Source: Rubrivivax sp. (lineage in GTDB: Bacteria > Pseudomonadota > Gammaproteobacteria > Burkholderiales > Burkholderiaceae). Taken from it: a stretch of DNA of 13,127 bases. This document shows, piece after piece, positions 6,193 through 12,769 of the stretch. The stretch covers positions 1-13,127 of the forward strand of contig SEEY01000037.1 of NCBI GenBank assembly GCA_004211235.1. Direction: 5' to 3'. The translations under genes and the position numbers were made by a program. Under the pieces are notes generated by a model that was not told the DNA's origin, ran no database searches, and was given only the letters and a program-made list of their open reading frames with translations. Each line of letters opens with the position of its first letter. The stretch's first letter is position 1.

Positions 6193-7320
6193 ATGAACCT
6201 TGTCCGCCATCCCCTCGTCTCCCCCACGCCCGGCACGCAGCGCGAACTGGTCTCGCTGCACTACGGGCAGCCAGGCGGCCAGAAGGCCTACATCCACGCC
6301 TCGCTGCATGGCGACGAGCTGCCCGGCATGCTGGTGGCCTGGCATCTGCGACAGCAGCTCGATGCGCTCGAAGCCGCCGGCGAGGTCACCGGCGAGATCG
6401 TGCTCGTGCCGATGGCCAATCCCATCGGCCTGTCGCAGTTCATGCTGCATGCCCACCTCGGCCGCTTCGAGCTGATGACGGGTGAGAACTTCAACCGCCA
6501 CTACCCCGACCAGATCGCCGCCGTCGCTGCCGAAGTGGAGCCGCAGCTCGGCCCGGACGCGGCGGCCAACGTCGCCATCCTGCGCCGCGCGCTCAAAGCC
6601 GCGGTGCTCGCCTCGCCGGTGGACACCGAGCTGCAGTCGCAGCGCCGCACGCTGCTCGGCCTGTCCTGCGACGCTGACATCGTGCTCGACCTGCACTGCG
6701 ACGCCCAGGCGGTGATGCACCTCTACACCGAGACGCCCTGCTGGCCCGAGTGCGAGCCGCTGGCCCGCTTCCTCGGCTCACGCGTCACGCTGCTGGCCCA
6801 GGACTCGGGCGACAACCCTTTCGACGAGGCCTGCTCGCAGGTCTGGTGGAAATGGGACAGGCTCTTCAACAGCCAGGGCGGCAGCCGCTTCCCCATTCCG
6901 CAGGCCTGCCTGTCCGTCACCGTCGAGCTGCGCGGCGCGACCGACGTGACGCACGAACTCGCTGCGGCCGATGCGGAGAACATCGTCGACTTCCTGCGCT
7001 GGCGCGGCCTCATTGCCGGCGACAAGCCCGCCCTGCCGGAGGCGGTCGGCGATGCCCGGCCGCTGGCCGGGAGCATGCCGATCAAGTCGCCCGTGGCCGG
7101 CGTGCTGACCTTCGTGAAAGAGGTCGGCGCCGAGGTGACGGCCGGCGAGGTGCTGGCCCATGTCATCGACCCGATCACGGCGGTGGTGACCGACCTGAAG
7201 AGCCCTGTCGACGGCCTGTTCTTCGCGCGCGACTACCTGCGCTTCGCCAACGCCGGCATGCGTGTCGCCAAGGTCGCGGGCCGCGAAGCGATCCGCACCG
7301 GGAAGCTCCTCGGAGCCTGA
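6193..7320 (+). CDS. aotO: AotO-like succinylglutamate desuccinylase/aspartoacylase family zinc hydrolase
   Basis: The protein has 375 residues. ATG 6193 is chosen because it follows the aotM stop by 2 bases and conserved sequence begins at residue 15; the frame is open further upstream only as a shadow of aotM. The zinc-site motif HGDE gives H39 and E42 and DLHCD gives H168 as metal ligands. NFNR (99-102) is the substrate carboxylate-binding type motif, and E245 in VTVELRG is the likely catalytic base. All key residues of the M14-like AstE/AspA family are present. Residues about 290-365 form a lipoyl/biotinyl-like beta barrel (IKSPVAGVL and LKSPVDGLF as pseudo-repeats) without a modifiable lysine. 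There is no signal peptide, so it acts in the cytoplasm. The homologous aotO in the Pseudomonas aot operon has no established function. Hydrolysis of an N-acylated or amide-linked imported amino acid is inference. Confidence 0.85.
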   Translation: MNLVRHPLVSPTPGTQRELVSLHYGQPGGQKAYIHASLHGDELPGMLVAWHLRQQLDALEAAGEVTGEIVLVPMANPIGLSQFMLHAHLGRFELMTGENFNRHYPDQIAAVAAEVEPQLGPDAAANVAILRRALKAAVLASPVDTELQSQRRTLLGLSCDADIVLDLHCDAQAVMHLYTETPCWPECEPLARFLGSRVTLLAQDSGDNPFDEACSQVWWKWDRLFNSQGGSRFPIPQACLSVTVELRGATDVTHELAAADAENIVDFLRWRGLIAGDKPALPEAVGDARPLAGSMPIKSPVAGVLTFVKEVGAEVTAGEVLAHVIDPITAVVTDLKSPVDGLFFARDYLRFANAGMRVAKVAGREAIRTGKLLGA

Positions 7321-7321
7321 C

Positions 7322-8089
7322 ATGACGATCCAGCTCCAGGCCACCAACATCCACAAGCGCTTCGGCGAGCGCGAGGTCCTCAAGGGCATCTCGCTGGCCG
7401 CCAGCCGCGGCGACGTCGTGACGCTGATCGGCTCGTCGGGCTCGGGCAAGAGCACCTTCCTGCGCTGCCTCAACCTGCTGGAGCAGCCGCACGAGGGCGA
7501 ACTGGCGCTGGGCGGCGAGGCACTGCAGCTGACGCGCGACCGCGACGGCAGCCTGAAGGCGGTCGATGCGAAGCAGCTGCAACGCTGGCGCGCACGTCTG
7601 GCCATGGTGTTCCAGAACTTCAACCTGTGGGCGCACATGACGGTGCTGGAGAACGTCATCGAGGCGCCCATCCACGTGCTGGGCAAGCCAAGGGCCGAGG
7701 CGGTGGACCGTGCGCAGGCGCTGCTGGCCCGGGTCGGCGTGTCGCACCGCGCAGGCGTCTACCCGGCCCAGCTGTCGGGCGGCGAGCAGCAGCGCGTCGC
7801 CATTGCGCGCGCCCTGGCCGTCGAACCCGAGGTCATGCTGTTCGACGAGCCCACGTCGGCGCTGGACCCGGAGCTGGTTGGCGAGGTGCTCAAGGTCATG
7901 CGCGACCTGGCCGCCGAGGGCCGCACGATGATCGTCGTGACCCACGAAATGGGTTTCGCGCGCGAGGTCTCCAACCACTGCCTGTTCCTGCACCAGGGCC
8001 GCGTGGAGGAAGAAGGCAACCCCAAGGAAATGCTGCTGCGCCCGCAGTGCGAGCGGCTGCAGCAGTTCCTCAGCGGCGGCTTGAAGTGA
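7322..8089 (+). CDS. aotP: ABC importer ATP-binding protein, polar amino acid type (HisP/AotP)
   Basis: The protein has 255 residues and begins 1 base after the previous stop. It has every motif of a working ABC ATPase: Walker A GSSGSGKST at 37-45, Q-loop Q98 in VFQNFNLWAHMTVLENV, signature LSGGEQQR at 151-158, Walker B VMLFDEP with E176, D-loop SALD at 179-182 and switch H208 in VTHEMGFA. NFNLWAHMTVLENV and the insert at about 65-85 are typical of the HisP/GlnQ branch. It would form the cytoplasmic dimer that drives the AotQ-AotM channel. It is the last component of the importer. The argR regulator that follows aotP in Pseudomonas is absent; a small membrane protein gene follows after 10 bases. 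Confidence 0.93.
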   Translation: MTIQLQATNIHKRFGEREVLKGISLAASRGDVVTLIGSSGSGKSTFLRCLNLLEQPHEGELALGGEALQLTRDRDGSLKAVDAKQLQRWRARLAMVFQNFNLWAHMTVLENVIEAPIHVLGKPRAEAVDRAQALLARVGVSHRAGVYPAQLSGGEQQRVAIARALAVEPEVMLFDEPTSALDPELVGEVLKVMRDLAAEGRTMIVVTHEMGFAREVSNHCLFLHQGRVEEEGNPKEMLLRPQCERLQQFLSGGLK

Positions 8090-8099
8090 CCCCGTCCTG

Positions 8100-8468
8100 A
8101 TGCGCAAGGCCGCAGCCCAATTGCTGTGGCGCGCGCTGGCAGCCTTCAGCCTGCTGCTCGCCATCCTTGGCGTCGTGTTGCCCCTGCTGCCCACGGTGCC
8201 CTTCCTGATCCTGGCCGCATGGGCGGGCGGCAAGGGCTGGCCGGCACTGGAAACCTGGCTGCTCAACCACGCGCATTTCGGCCCCGGCATCCGCCGCTGG
8301 CGCGAAAGCGGCGCCGTGCCGCGTCGCGCCAAATGGCTGGCCACGGTCATGATGAGCTGCAGCGCCATCATGCTGGCGCTGACACCGGCGCCGCTGGCCG
8401 TGAAGGTCGGCGTGCCGGCCGTGATGGCGACCGTCGCGCTCTGGCTTTGGCGCCGGCCGGAACGCTGA
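8100..8468 (+). CDS. ybaN: YbaN family (DUF454) inner membrane protein
   Basis: The product has 122 residues, with ATG 8100 lying 10 bases after the ATPase stop and no strong Shine-Dalgarno sequence. The family pattern is clear: a first membrane segment with LGVVLPLLPTVPFLILAAW (about 22-42), a loop with LETWLLNHAHFGPGIRRW (about 50-68) and RRAKWLA, then two hydrophobic segments up to LWLWRRPER. DUF454 proteins are small inner-membrane proteins of unknown function. Position makes it a probable tail gene of the importer transcript, but a functional link to transport is not shown. Its stop is 4 bases from the end of the converging hydrolase gene. Confidence 0.85.
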   Translation: MRKAAAQLLWRALAAFSLLLAILGVVLPLLPTVPFLILAAWAGGKGWPALETWLLNHAHFGPGIRRWRESGAVPRRAKWLATVMMSCSAIMLALTPAPLAVKVGVPAVMATVALWLWRRPER

Positions 8469-8472
8469 GGCT

Positions 8473-9744
8473 TCAGGGCGCCGGCTTGTTGCCGGCAAAA
8501 GCCTCGCCGTCGTCGGCGTAGACGGCGTCGCGGAAGACGCGGTTCAGCCGGCCGTCACCGGACGGAAAGAACTGTGTGTACAGCACCGCAGCGATGCCAT
8601 GCCTGGGATCGACCCAGAACAGCGTGTTGGCCGCACCGTCCCAGAAGAACTCGCCCGTCGCACCGGAAAACTCGCCCGCATTCCGCGGCGGCCCGACGCG
8701 CACGCCGACGTTGATGCCGAAGCCGACATGGCCCTTGCTCGGCAGCCAGGACAGCTCGGTCAGCCCGGGCGGCAGCGCGTCGGTCGCCATCAGCTTCACC
8801 GTCTCGGCCTTCAGCACGCGCACGCCATTCGGCGCGACGCCACCCTCGAGCAGCATGCGGGCGAAGATCATGTAGTCGTCCAGCGTGGAGACAAGGCCCG
8901 AGGTGCCGGTCTTCAGCCGCCAGTCGCTGTCGTTGGAGGCATGCGCCTGCGCATCCGGCAGGCGCTTGAAGCGGCCGTCCGCCTCGCGCACATAGCTGGC
9001 CGCGAAGCGGGGTCTGTCGGCGGCGTCGGGCGCCACAAAGAAGCGCGTGCTGCCCATGCCCATGGGCTTGAAGAGGTGCTCGCGCAGGTAGTCGTCGAAG
9101 CGCTCGCCGGACAGGACCTCGACGAGGCGTGCCTGCACGTTCATCGCCCGGTCGTAGGTCCAGCGCCGGCCGGGATGGTCGACCAGGGGCGCCGAGGCGA
9201 TGCGGCTGACCAGCTCATCCAGGCCGGAATTCAAGCCGATGCCTGCGTAGTGCTTCTCGTTGAAGCGCTCCAGCGCGGGCGGTCCGCCGAAACCTGGGGC
9301 AAAGCCGGCCGTGTTGCGCCCCAGGTCGCGGATGGTGATGGCGCGCGACGCAGGCTCGGTGATCGGCTGGCCGTCCGCGCCCTCGCCCACCCAGACCCGC
9401 GGGTTGGCGAACCCGGGCAGGTACTTCGCCACCGGGTCGTCGAGCTGGAACCTGCCCTGCTCGTGGAGCTGCATCAACGCGACGCCGGTGATGGGCTTGG
9501 TCATCGAGTAGATCTGCAGCAGCGCCTCGCGCGTCATCGGCCTGCCGGCCTCGCGGTCGGCCGTTCCGAAGGCGCCGAAATAGGCCTCGCGTCCGTCCTC
9601 GTACACAAGGGCGGAGACGCCCACCAGCTCGCCGTGCCTCACCAGGCCACGCAGGGCGCCGTCGATGCGGGCCGGCTTGACCAGCGGTTCAGCACCGGCT
9701 GCCGCAGCCAGCAGGGCCAGACCGATACCGAGAAGCCGGCGCAC
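8473..9744 (-). CDS. Secreted serine hydrolase of the beta-lactamase/EstB family (PF00144 type)
   Basis: The protein has 423 residues from GTG 9744, giving a signal peptide MRRLLGIGLALLAAAAGA. A TTG at 9753 (426 residues) is a real alternative: it overlaps the upstream stop as TTGA and has GGAG 8 bases before it. The nucleophile motif is SMTK with S80 and K83. The general-base tyrosine is probably Y197 in WTYDRAMN, and the third motif is the WxG form, FFWDGAANTLFWVDP, rather than Lys-Thr-Gly. These match EstB-like esterases, carboxypeptidases and 6-aminohexanoate-dimer-type hydrolases. The usual LLxHTSG segment is altered to LGRNTAGF (141-148). An ester, amide or peptide substrate in the periplasm is likely; resistance to beta-lactams should not be assumed. 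It overlaps or touches the M3 peptidase gene upstream, so the two are co-transcribed. Confidence 0.88.
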   Translation of the reverse strand: MRRLLGIGLALLAAAAGAEPLVKPARIDGALRGLVRHGELVGVSALVYEDGREAYFGAFGTADREAGRPMTREALLQIYSMTKPITGVALMQLHEQGRFQLDDPVAKYLPGFANPRVWVGEGADGQPITEPASRAITIRDLGRNTAGFAPGFGGPPALERFNEKHYAGIGLNSGLDELVSRIASAPLVDHPGRRWTYDRAMNVQARLVEVLSGERFDDYLREHLFKPMGMGSTRFFVAPDAADRPRFAASYVREADGRFKRLPDAQAHASNDSDWRLKTGTSGLVSTLDDYMIFARMLLEGGVAPNGVRVLKAETVKLMATDALPPGLTELSWLPSKGHVGFGINVGVRVGPPRNAGEFSGATGEFFWDGAANTLFWVDPRHGIAAVLYTQFFPSGDGRLNRVFRDAVYADDGEAFAGNKPAP

Positions 9745-9749
9745 TGCCC

Positions 9750-11879
9750 TCAAGCAGCAGGCTCCAGGAGGCCACGGTCCTTCAGCATCGGCTCGACGAC
9801 CGGATCGCGCCCGCGGAAGGCCCGAAACGCCGAGCCCGGCTCGACGCTGTTGCCCGCTGCGTAGATGCAGTCGCGCAGCCGCGTGGCGACGGCGGGGTCG
9901 AACACGTCGCCGGCCTCGACGAAGGCCTCGAAGGCGTCGCAGTCCAGCACTTCGGCCCACAGGTAGACGTAGTAGCCGGCCGCGTAGCCCGAACTGCTGA
10001 ACAGGTGCTGGAAGTGCGTCAGCCGGTGGTTGATGCCGACCTCCTCGGGCAGGCGCCACTTCGCGAGGATGTCGCGCTCGAAGGCCACCACGTCGGCCGG
10101 CGCCTCGGGCAAGGCATGCGCGGCCATGTCGACGATGGCGCTGGCCGTGTAGCGCAGCGTCTCGTAGCCCTGGCCGAACTGGCGCGCGGCCTGCAGCTTG
10201 GCCAGCAGCGCATCGGGCAGCGGCTCGTCGGTCTGCCAGTGGCGGGCGAACCGCTTCAGCACCTGGGGCTCGGCCATCCAGTGCTCGTACAGCTGGGACG
10301 GCAGTTCGACGAAGTCGCGCAGCACCTGCGTGCCGCCCAGCCGCTCGTATTCGACGCTGCTCAACAGGCCGTGCAGGCCGTGGCCGAACTCGTGGAAAAG
10401 AGTGCGCACGTCGTCGAAGCTGAGCAAAGTCGGCTCACCGGCCGCGCCACGCGCGAAGTTGTTGTTGTTCAGGATGATGGGCGTAACGCCCAGCGCGCGG
10501 CTCTGGTGGCGCAGAGCGTTCATCCAGGCGCCGCTGCGCTTGGATGAACGCGCGAAGTTGTCCTGCAGGAACAGGCCGCGCAGGGAGCCGTCGGCGTTGA
10601 ACACCTCGTAGGCGCGCACGTCGGCGTGATAGCCGGCGATGTCGGGCCGCGGCTTGAACTGCAGGCCGAACAGGCGGCTGGCGCAATCGAACATCGCCGC
10701 CACCATGCGGTCGAGCGCGAAATACGGCTTGACCTCGGCTTCGTCCAGCTCGAAGCGCGCGCGCCGGGCCTGCTCGGCGTAGAAGCGCCAGTCCCACGGT
10801 GCCAGTTCGTGCGTGGAGCCCGCCGCGGCCATGGCGCCCTGCACGGCTTCGCGCTCGCGCGCCTGCGCGACGATGGCCGGATGCCAGACGCGTTCCAGCA
10901 AACCCATCACAGCGCCCTGGCTGCGCGCCATCGTGTCCTCCAGCGCGAAGTCGGCATAGCAGGCGTGACCGTGCAACCTGGCCTGTTCGCTGCGCAATTC
11001 GAGGATCTCGCGGCAGAGGGCGCGGTTGTCTCCTGGTGCGTCGTCCTGACCCGTGCCGTCACCGCGCCCGATCCAGGCGCGCCAGGCCTGCTCGCGCAGG
11101 TCGCGCCGCGCGCTGAAGGAGAGGAAGGGCACGATCAGCGAGCGCGACAACGTGACGACGTGCACGCCGTCGTCGAGCCCGCGCTCCACGGCTGCCTGGC
11201 GGGCAGCGGCGCGCACGAAGCCTGGCAGGCCGGCAAGCTCCGCTTCACTCGTCAACCGCAGCTGGTAGCCGTTCTCGGACGCGAGCACGTTCTGCGCAAA
11301 GCGCGTGTTCAGCTCCGCCAGCCGCGCCATGACGGCGGCGTAACGGCTCTTGGCGTCGGGCGCTAGGCGAGCGCCGGCGCGCAGGAAGTCGAGGTGCACG
11401 CGCTCCAGCAGACGTCGCTGCTCGGCCGACAGGCTCAGCCGCTCGCGCTGCCCGAACAGCGCGTCCACGCGTGCGAACAACCCGGCGTGCATGTAGACCG
11501 CGCTTTTGTGAGTGGCCAGCGGCGCCGCCAGCGCGCGCTGCACGGCCTGCAGTTCGGGCGACGTGGCTGAGGCGGCCAGCGTGTAGAAGAGGTTTTCCAG
11601 GCGCGTCAGCAGCCGGCCGCTGGCGTCGAAGGCGGCCAGCGTGTTGGCGAAGTTCGGCGCCTCGGCCTGCTCCGCGATGGCGTCGATCTCGGCGCGGTGC
11701 CCGGCCAGCGCGGTGTCGAAGGCCGGCTGGAAATGTGCCGGCTGGATGTCGGCAAAGGGTGGCAGGCCGTGCGGGCCGGCCCAGTCCTGCAGCAGCGGAT
11801 TCGTTGCTGCACCCTCTGCGCTGGGCGCGGTGCCGCCAGGCGGAAGGTGAGCCCCTTCGGGCGGCCGTGCAGTGCTCAT
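9750..11879 (-). CDS. dcp: M3 family zinc metallopeptidase, peptidyl-dipeptidase Dcp-like
   Basis: The product has 709 residues from ATG 11879. An ATG three codons upstream (11888) is less likely, because the GAAGGA ribosome binding site overlaps it and sits 8 bases from 11879. The N-terminal half is the helical M3 domain (NPLLQDWAGPHGLPPF, PNFANTLAAFDASGRLL). The zinc site is FHEFGHGLHGLL with H496, E497 and H500, and the third ligand E525 lies 25 residues after H500, as in the family. RDFVELPSQ and the LLSFDDVRTLFHEFGH context favour Dcp over PrlC. YYVYLWAEVLDCDAFEAF near the C-terminus carries the conserved substrate-binding Tyr pair. There is no signal peptide, so it is a cytoplasmic enzyme degrading short peptides, releasing dipeptides if truly Dcp. 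Length is normal for the family. Confidence 0.9.
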   Translation of the reverse strand: MSTARPPEGAHLPPGGTAPSAEGAATNPLLQDWAGPHGLPPFADIQPAHFQPAFDTALAGHRAEIDAIAEQAEAPNFANTLAAFDASGRLLTRLENLFYTLAASATSPELQAVQRALAAPLATHKSAVYMHAGLFARVDALFGQRERLSLSAEQRRLLERVHLDFLRAGARLAPDAKSRYAAVMARLAELNTRFAQNVLASENGYQLRLTSEAELAGLPGFVRAAARQAAVERGLDDGVHVVTLSRSLIVPFLSFSARRDLREQAWRAWIGRGDGTGQDDAPGDNRALCREILELRSEQARLHGHACYADFALEDTMARSQGAVMGLLERVWHPAIVAQAREREAVQGAMAAAGSTHELAPWDWRFYAEQARRARFELDEAEVKPYFALDRMVAAMFDCASRLFGLQFKPRPDIAGYHADVRAYEVFNADGSLRGLFLQDNFARSSKRSGAWMNALRHQSRALGVTPIILNNNNFARGAAGEPTLLSFDDVRTLFHEFGHGLHGLLSSVEYERLGGTQVLRDFVELPSQLYEHWMAEPQVLKRFARHWQTDEPLPDALLAKLQAARQFGQGYETLRYTASAIVDMAAHALPEAPADVVAFERDILAKWRLPEEVGINHRLTHFQHLFSSSGYAAGYYVYLWAEVLDCDAFEAFVEAGDVFDPAVATRLRDCIYAAGNSVEPGSAFRAFRGRDPVVEPMLKDRGLLEPAA

Positions 11880-11887
11880 GCGGGGCA

Positions 11888-11893
11888 TCCTTC
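11888..11893 (-). promoter_or_regulatory. Shine-Dalgarno site that decides the M3 peptidase start
   Basis: On the minus strand GAAGGA occupies 11893-11888 and is followed after 8 bases by ATG 11879. It overlaps the ATG at 11888, which therefore cannot use it. It begins directly after the U-tract of the upstream terminator. Confidence 0.6.
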
Positions 11894-11932
11894 AAAAAGC
11901 AGAAAGGGCCGCCTCCGGCTAGGAAGCGGCCC
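11894..11932 (-). terminator. Intrinsic terminator after the secreted helical protein gene, in the leader of the M3 peptidase
   Basis: Read on the minus strand, GGGCCGCTTCC (11932-11922) pairs with GGAGGCGGCCC (11916-11906) in an 11-bp stem with one G-U wobble and a 5-base loop (TAGCC). It is followed by TTTCTGC and five T's (11898-11894). This is a textbook rho-independent terminator, 36 bases after the stop of the gene ending at 11968. It ends at the base before the ribosome binding site of the next gene on the same strand. Confidence 0.85.
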
Positions 11933-11967
11933 CTTCAGGGTTCACTGGGTTCAGCGAGCGCAGCGGA

Positions 11968-12630
11968 TCACTTGCCGGCGGCGGCCTTTTCCTTGCGGAT
12001 GGCCTTCTCGTCGTTTTCGTCGTAGGCCTTGTTCTGGCACTCGGCCTTCCACTTGTCGTTGCTGTCGAAGTGCTTCTCGGTGCGGTCCTCGATCGCCTTG
12101 AACTGCGCCTCCAGCGCGTCGATCTTGTCGCCGAAGGCCTTGCGGCGGGCGGCCTGCTCCGCGTCCGCGACCTTGACGGCCTCGAAGCTCGCGTTGAAGG
12201 CATTGGTGCGGGTCTGGTAGGCCTCGCTGCGAGCCTTGAACTCGGCCTTCTCGAGCTTGGGCGCCTCGGCGGTCAGCGCGGCGTGGGCAGCCAGGATGGC
12301 CTCCTTCTCGGCCCGCACTTCGCCAACCTGCTTGGCCAGTGCCGTCTCGCCAGCCTCGACCCCGGCCTTCTCGGCCTTGATCTTCTCGGCGTTGGCCTTG
12401 TAGGAAGCCTGCTCTTCCTTGATGGCCGCGGCTTCCTTGCTGTTGGCGTCCTGCTGGTCCATGCAGGCGCGCAATTCGTCGCGCGACATCAGCTTGGCCT
12501 TGGGTTTCTCGACGACCGGATTGGCGACCTTGTTGTTCTTCGGGTCGACCTTGGCCTTGGTGTTGTTGGTGACCTGCGCCTGGGCCGAGAAGGCGATGAC
12601 CAGGGCCAACGGAAGAAGAATGCGTTTCAT
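11968..12630 (-). CDS. Secreted, charged helical (coiled-coil-like) protein with two cysteines, function unknown
   Basis: The protein has 220 residues from ATG 12630; upstream in-frame ATGs would bury the signal peptide. The leader is MKRILLPLALVIAFSAQA with cleavage near A18, so it is exported, probably to the periplasm. Residues 20-48 are a polar Asn/Lys-rich linker. Residues about 50-195 are almost entirely Ala, Glu, Lys, Asp, Arg and Gln, with no membrane segment, and should be long helices or a coiled coil. The only cysteines are C56 (ELRACMDQQD) and C198 (KWKAECQNKAYDEND), one at each end of the helical region. A proline at 124 lies close to the midpoint. No enzyme motif is visible. I do not recognise a named family; similar hypothetical proteins may occur in related bacteria. 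An intrinsic terminator follows, so it is probably monocistronic. Confidence 0.75.
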   Translation of the reverse strand: MKRILLPLALVIAFSAQAQVTNNTKAKVDPKNNKVANPVVEKPKAKLMSRDELRACMDQQDANSKEAAAIKEEQASYKANAEKIKAEKAGVEAGETALAKQVGEVRAEKEAILAAHAALTAEAPKLEKAEFKARSEAYQTRTNAFNASFEAVKVADAEQAARRKAFGDKIDALEAQFKAIEDRTEKHFDSNDKWKAECQNKAYDENDEKAIRKEKAAAGK

Positions 12631-12700
12631 GAATGGGGCGCAACGCGGGTTGCGAAGGTTCAAAACGGAAGGCGGAATGATGCCATGAGGCTTCCGCGTC

Positions 12701-12706
12701 GATAAT
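12701..12706 (+). promoter_or_regulatory. Possible -10 element (GATAAT) upstream of yaeQ
   Basis: GATAAT matches the -10 consensus at five of six positions and lies 61 bases before the yaeQ start, in the 137-base divergent gap. No good -35 hexamer is found at 16-18 bases upstream, so this is a weak call. No clear promoter for the minus-strand gene could be picked in the same gap. Confidence 0.25.
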
Positions 12707-12741
12707 CAGCGGCTGCGCTTCGTTACCACCTCGTACCTTCC

Positions 12742-12769
12742 TCGAATCTCCATCGAATCTCCATCGAAT
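12742..12769 (+). repeat. 11-bp direct tandem repeat running into the yaeQ start codon
   Basis: The unit TCGAATCTCCA occurs exactly at 12742-12752 and 12753-12763, and a third partial copy (TCGAAT) at 12764-12769 includes the first two bases of the ATG. The array fills the place where a ribosome binding site would be expected, and no GGAG-like sequence is present. Confidence 0.85.

Noticed and set aside
8480..8500. GCCGGC-TTGTT-GCCGGC followed by AAAA as a terminator
   Set aside because: On the plus strand A's, not T's, follow the stem; on the minus strand the T's precede it and it lies within coding sequence.
8599..9864. Plus-strand open frame opposite the serine hydrolase (421 codons)
   Set aside because: It is a compositional shadow, rich in Arg, Gly, His and Val, and has no motif. 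The minus-strand hydrolase explains the region.
10626..11366. Plus-strand open frame opposite the M3 peptidase (246 codons)
   Set aside because: No domain is visible, and the minus-strand frame carries the complete zinc site and family sequence.
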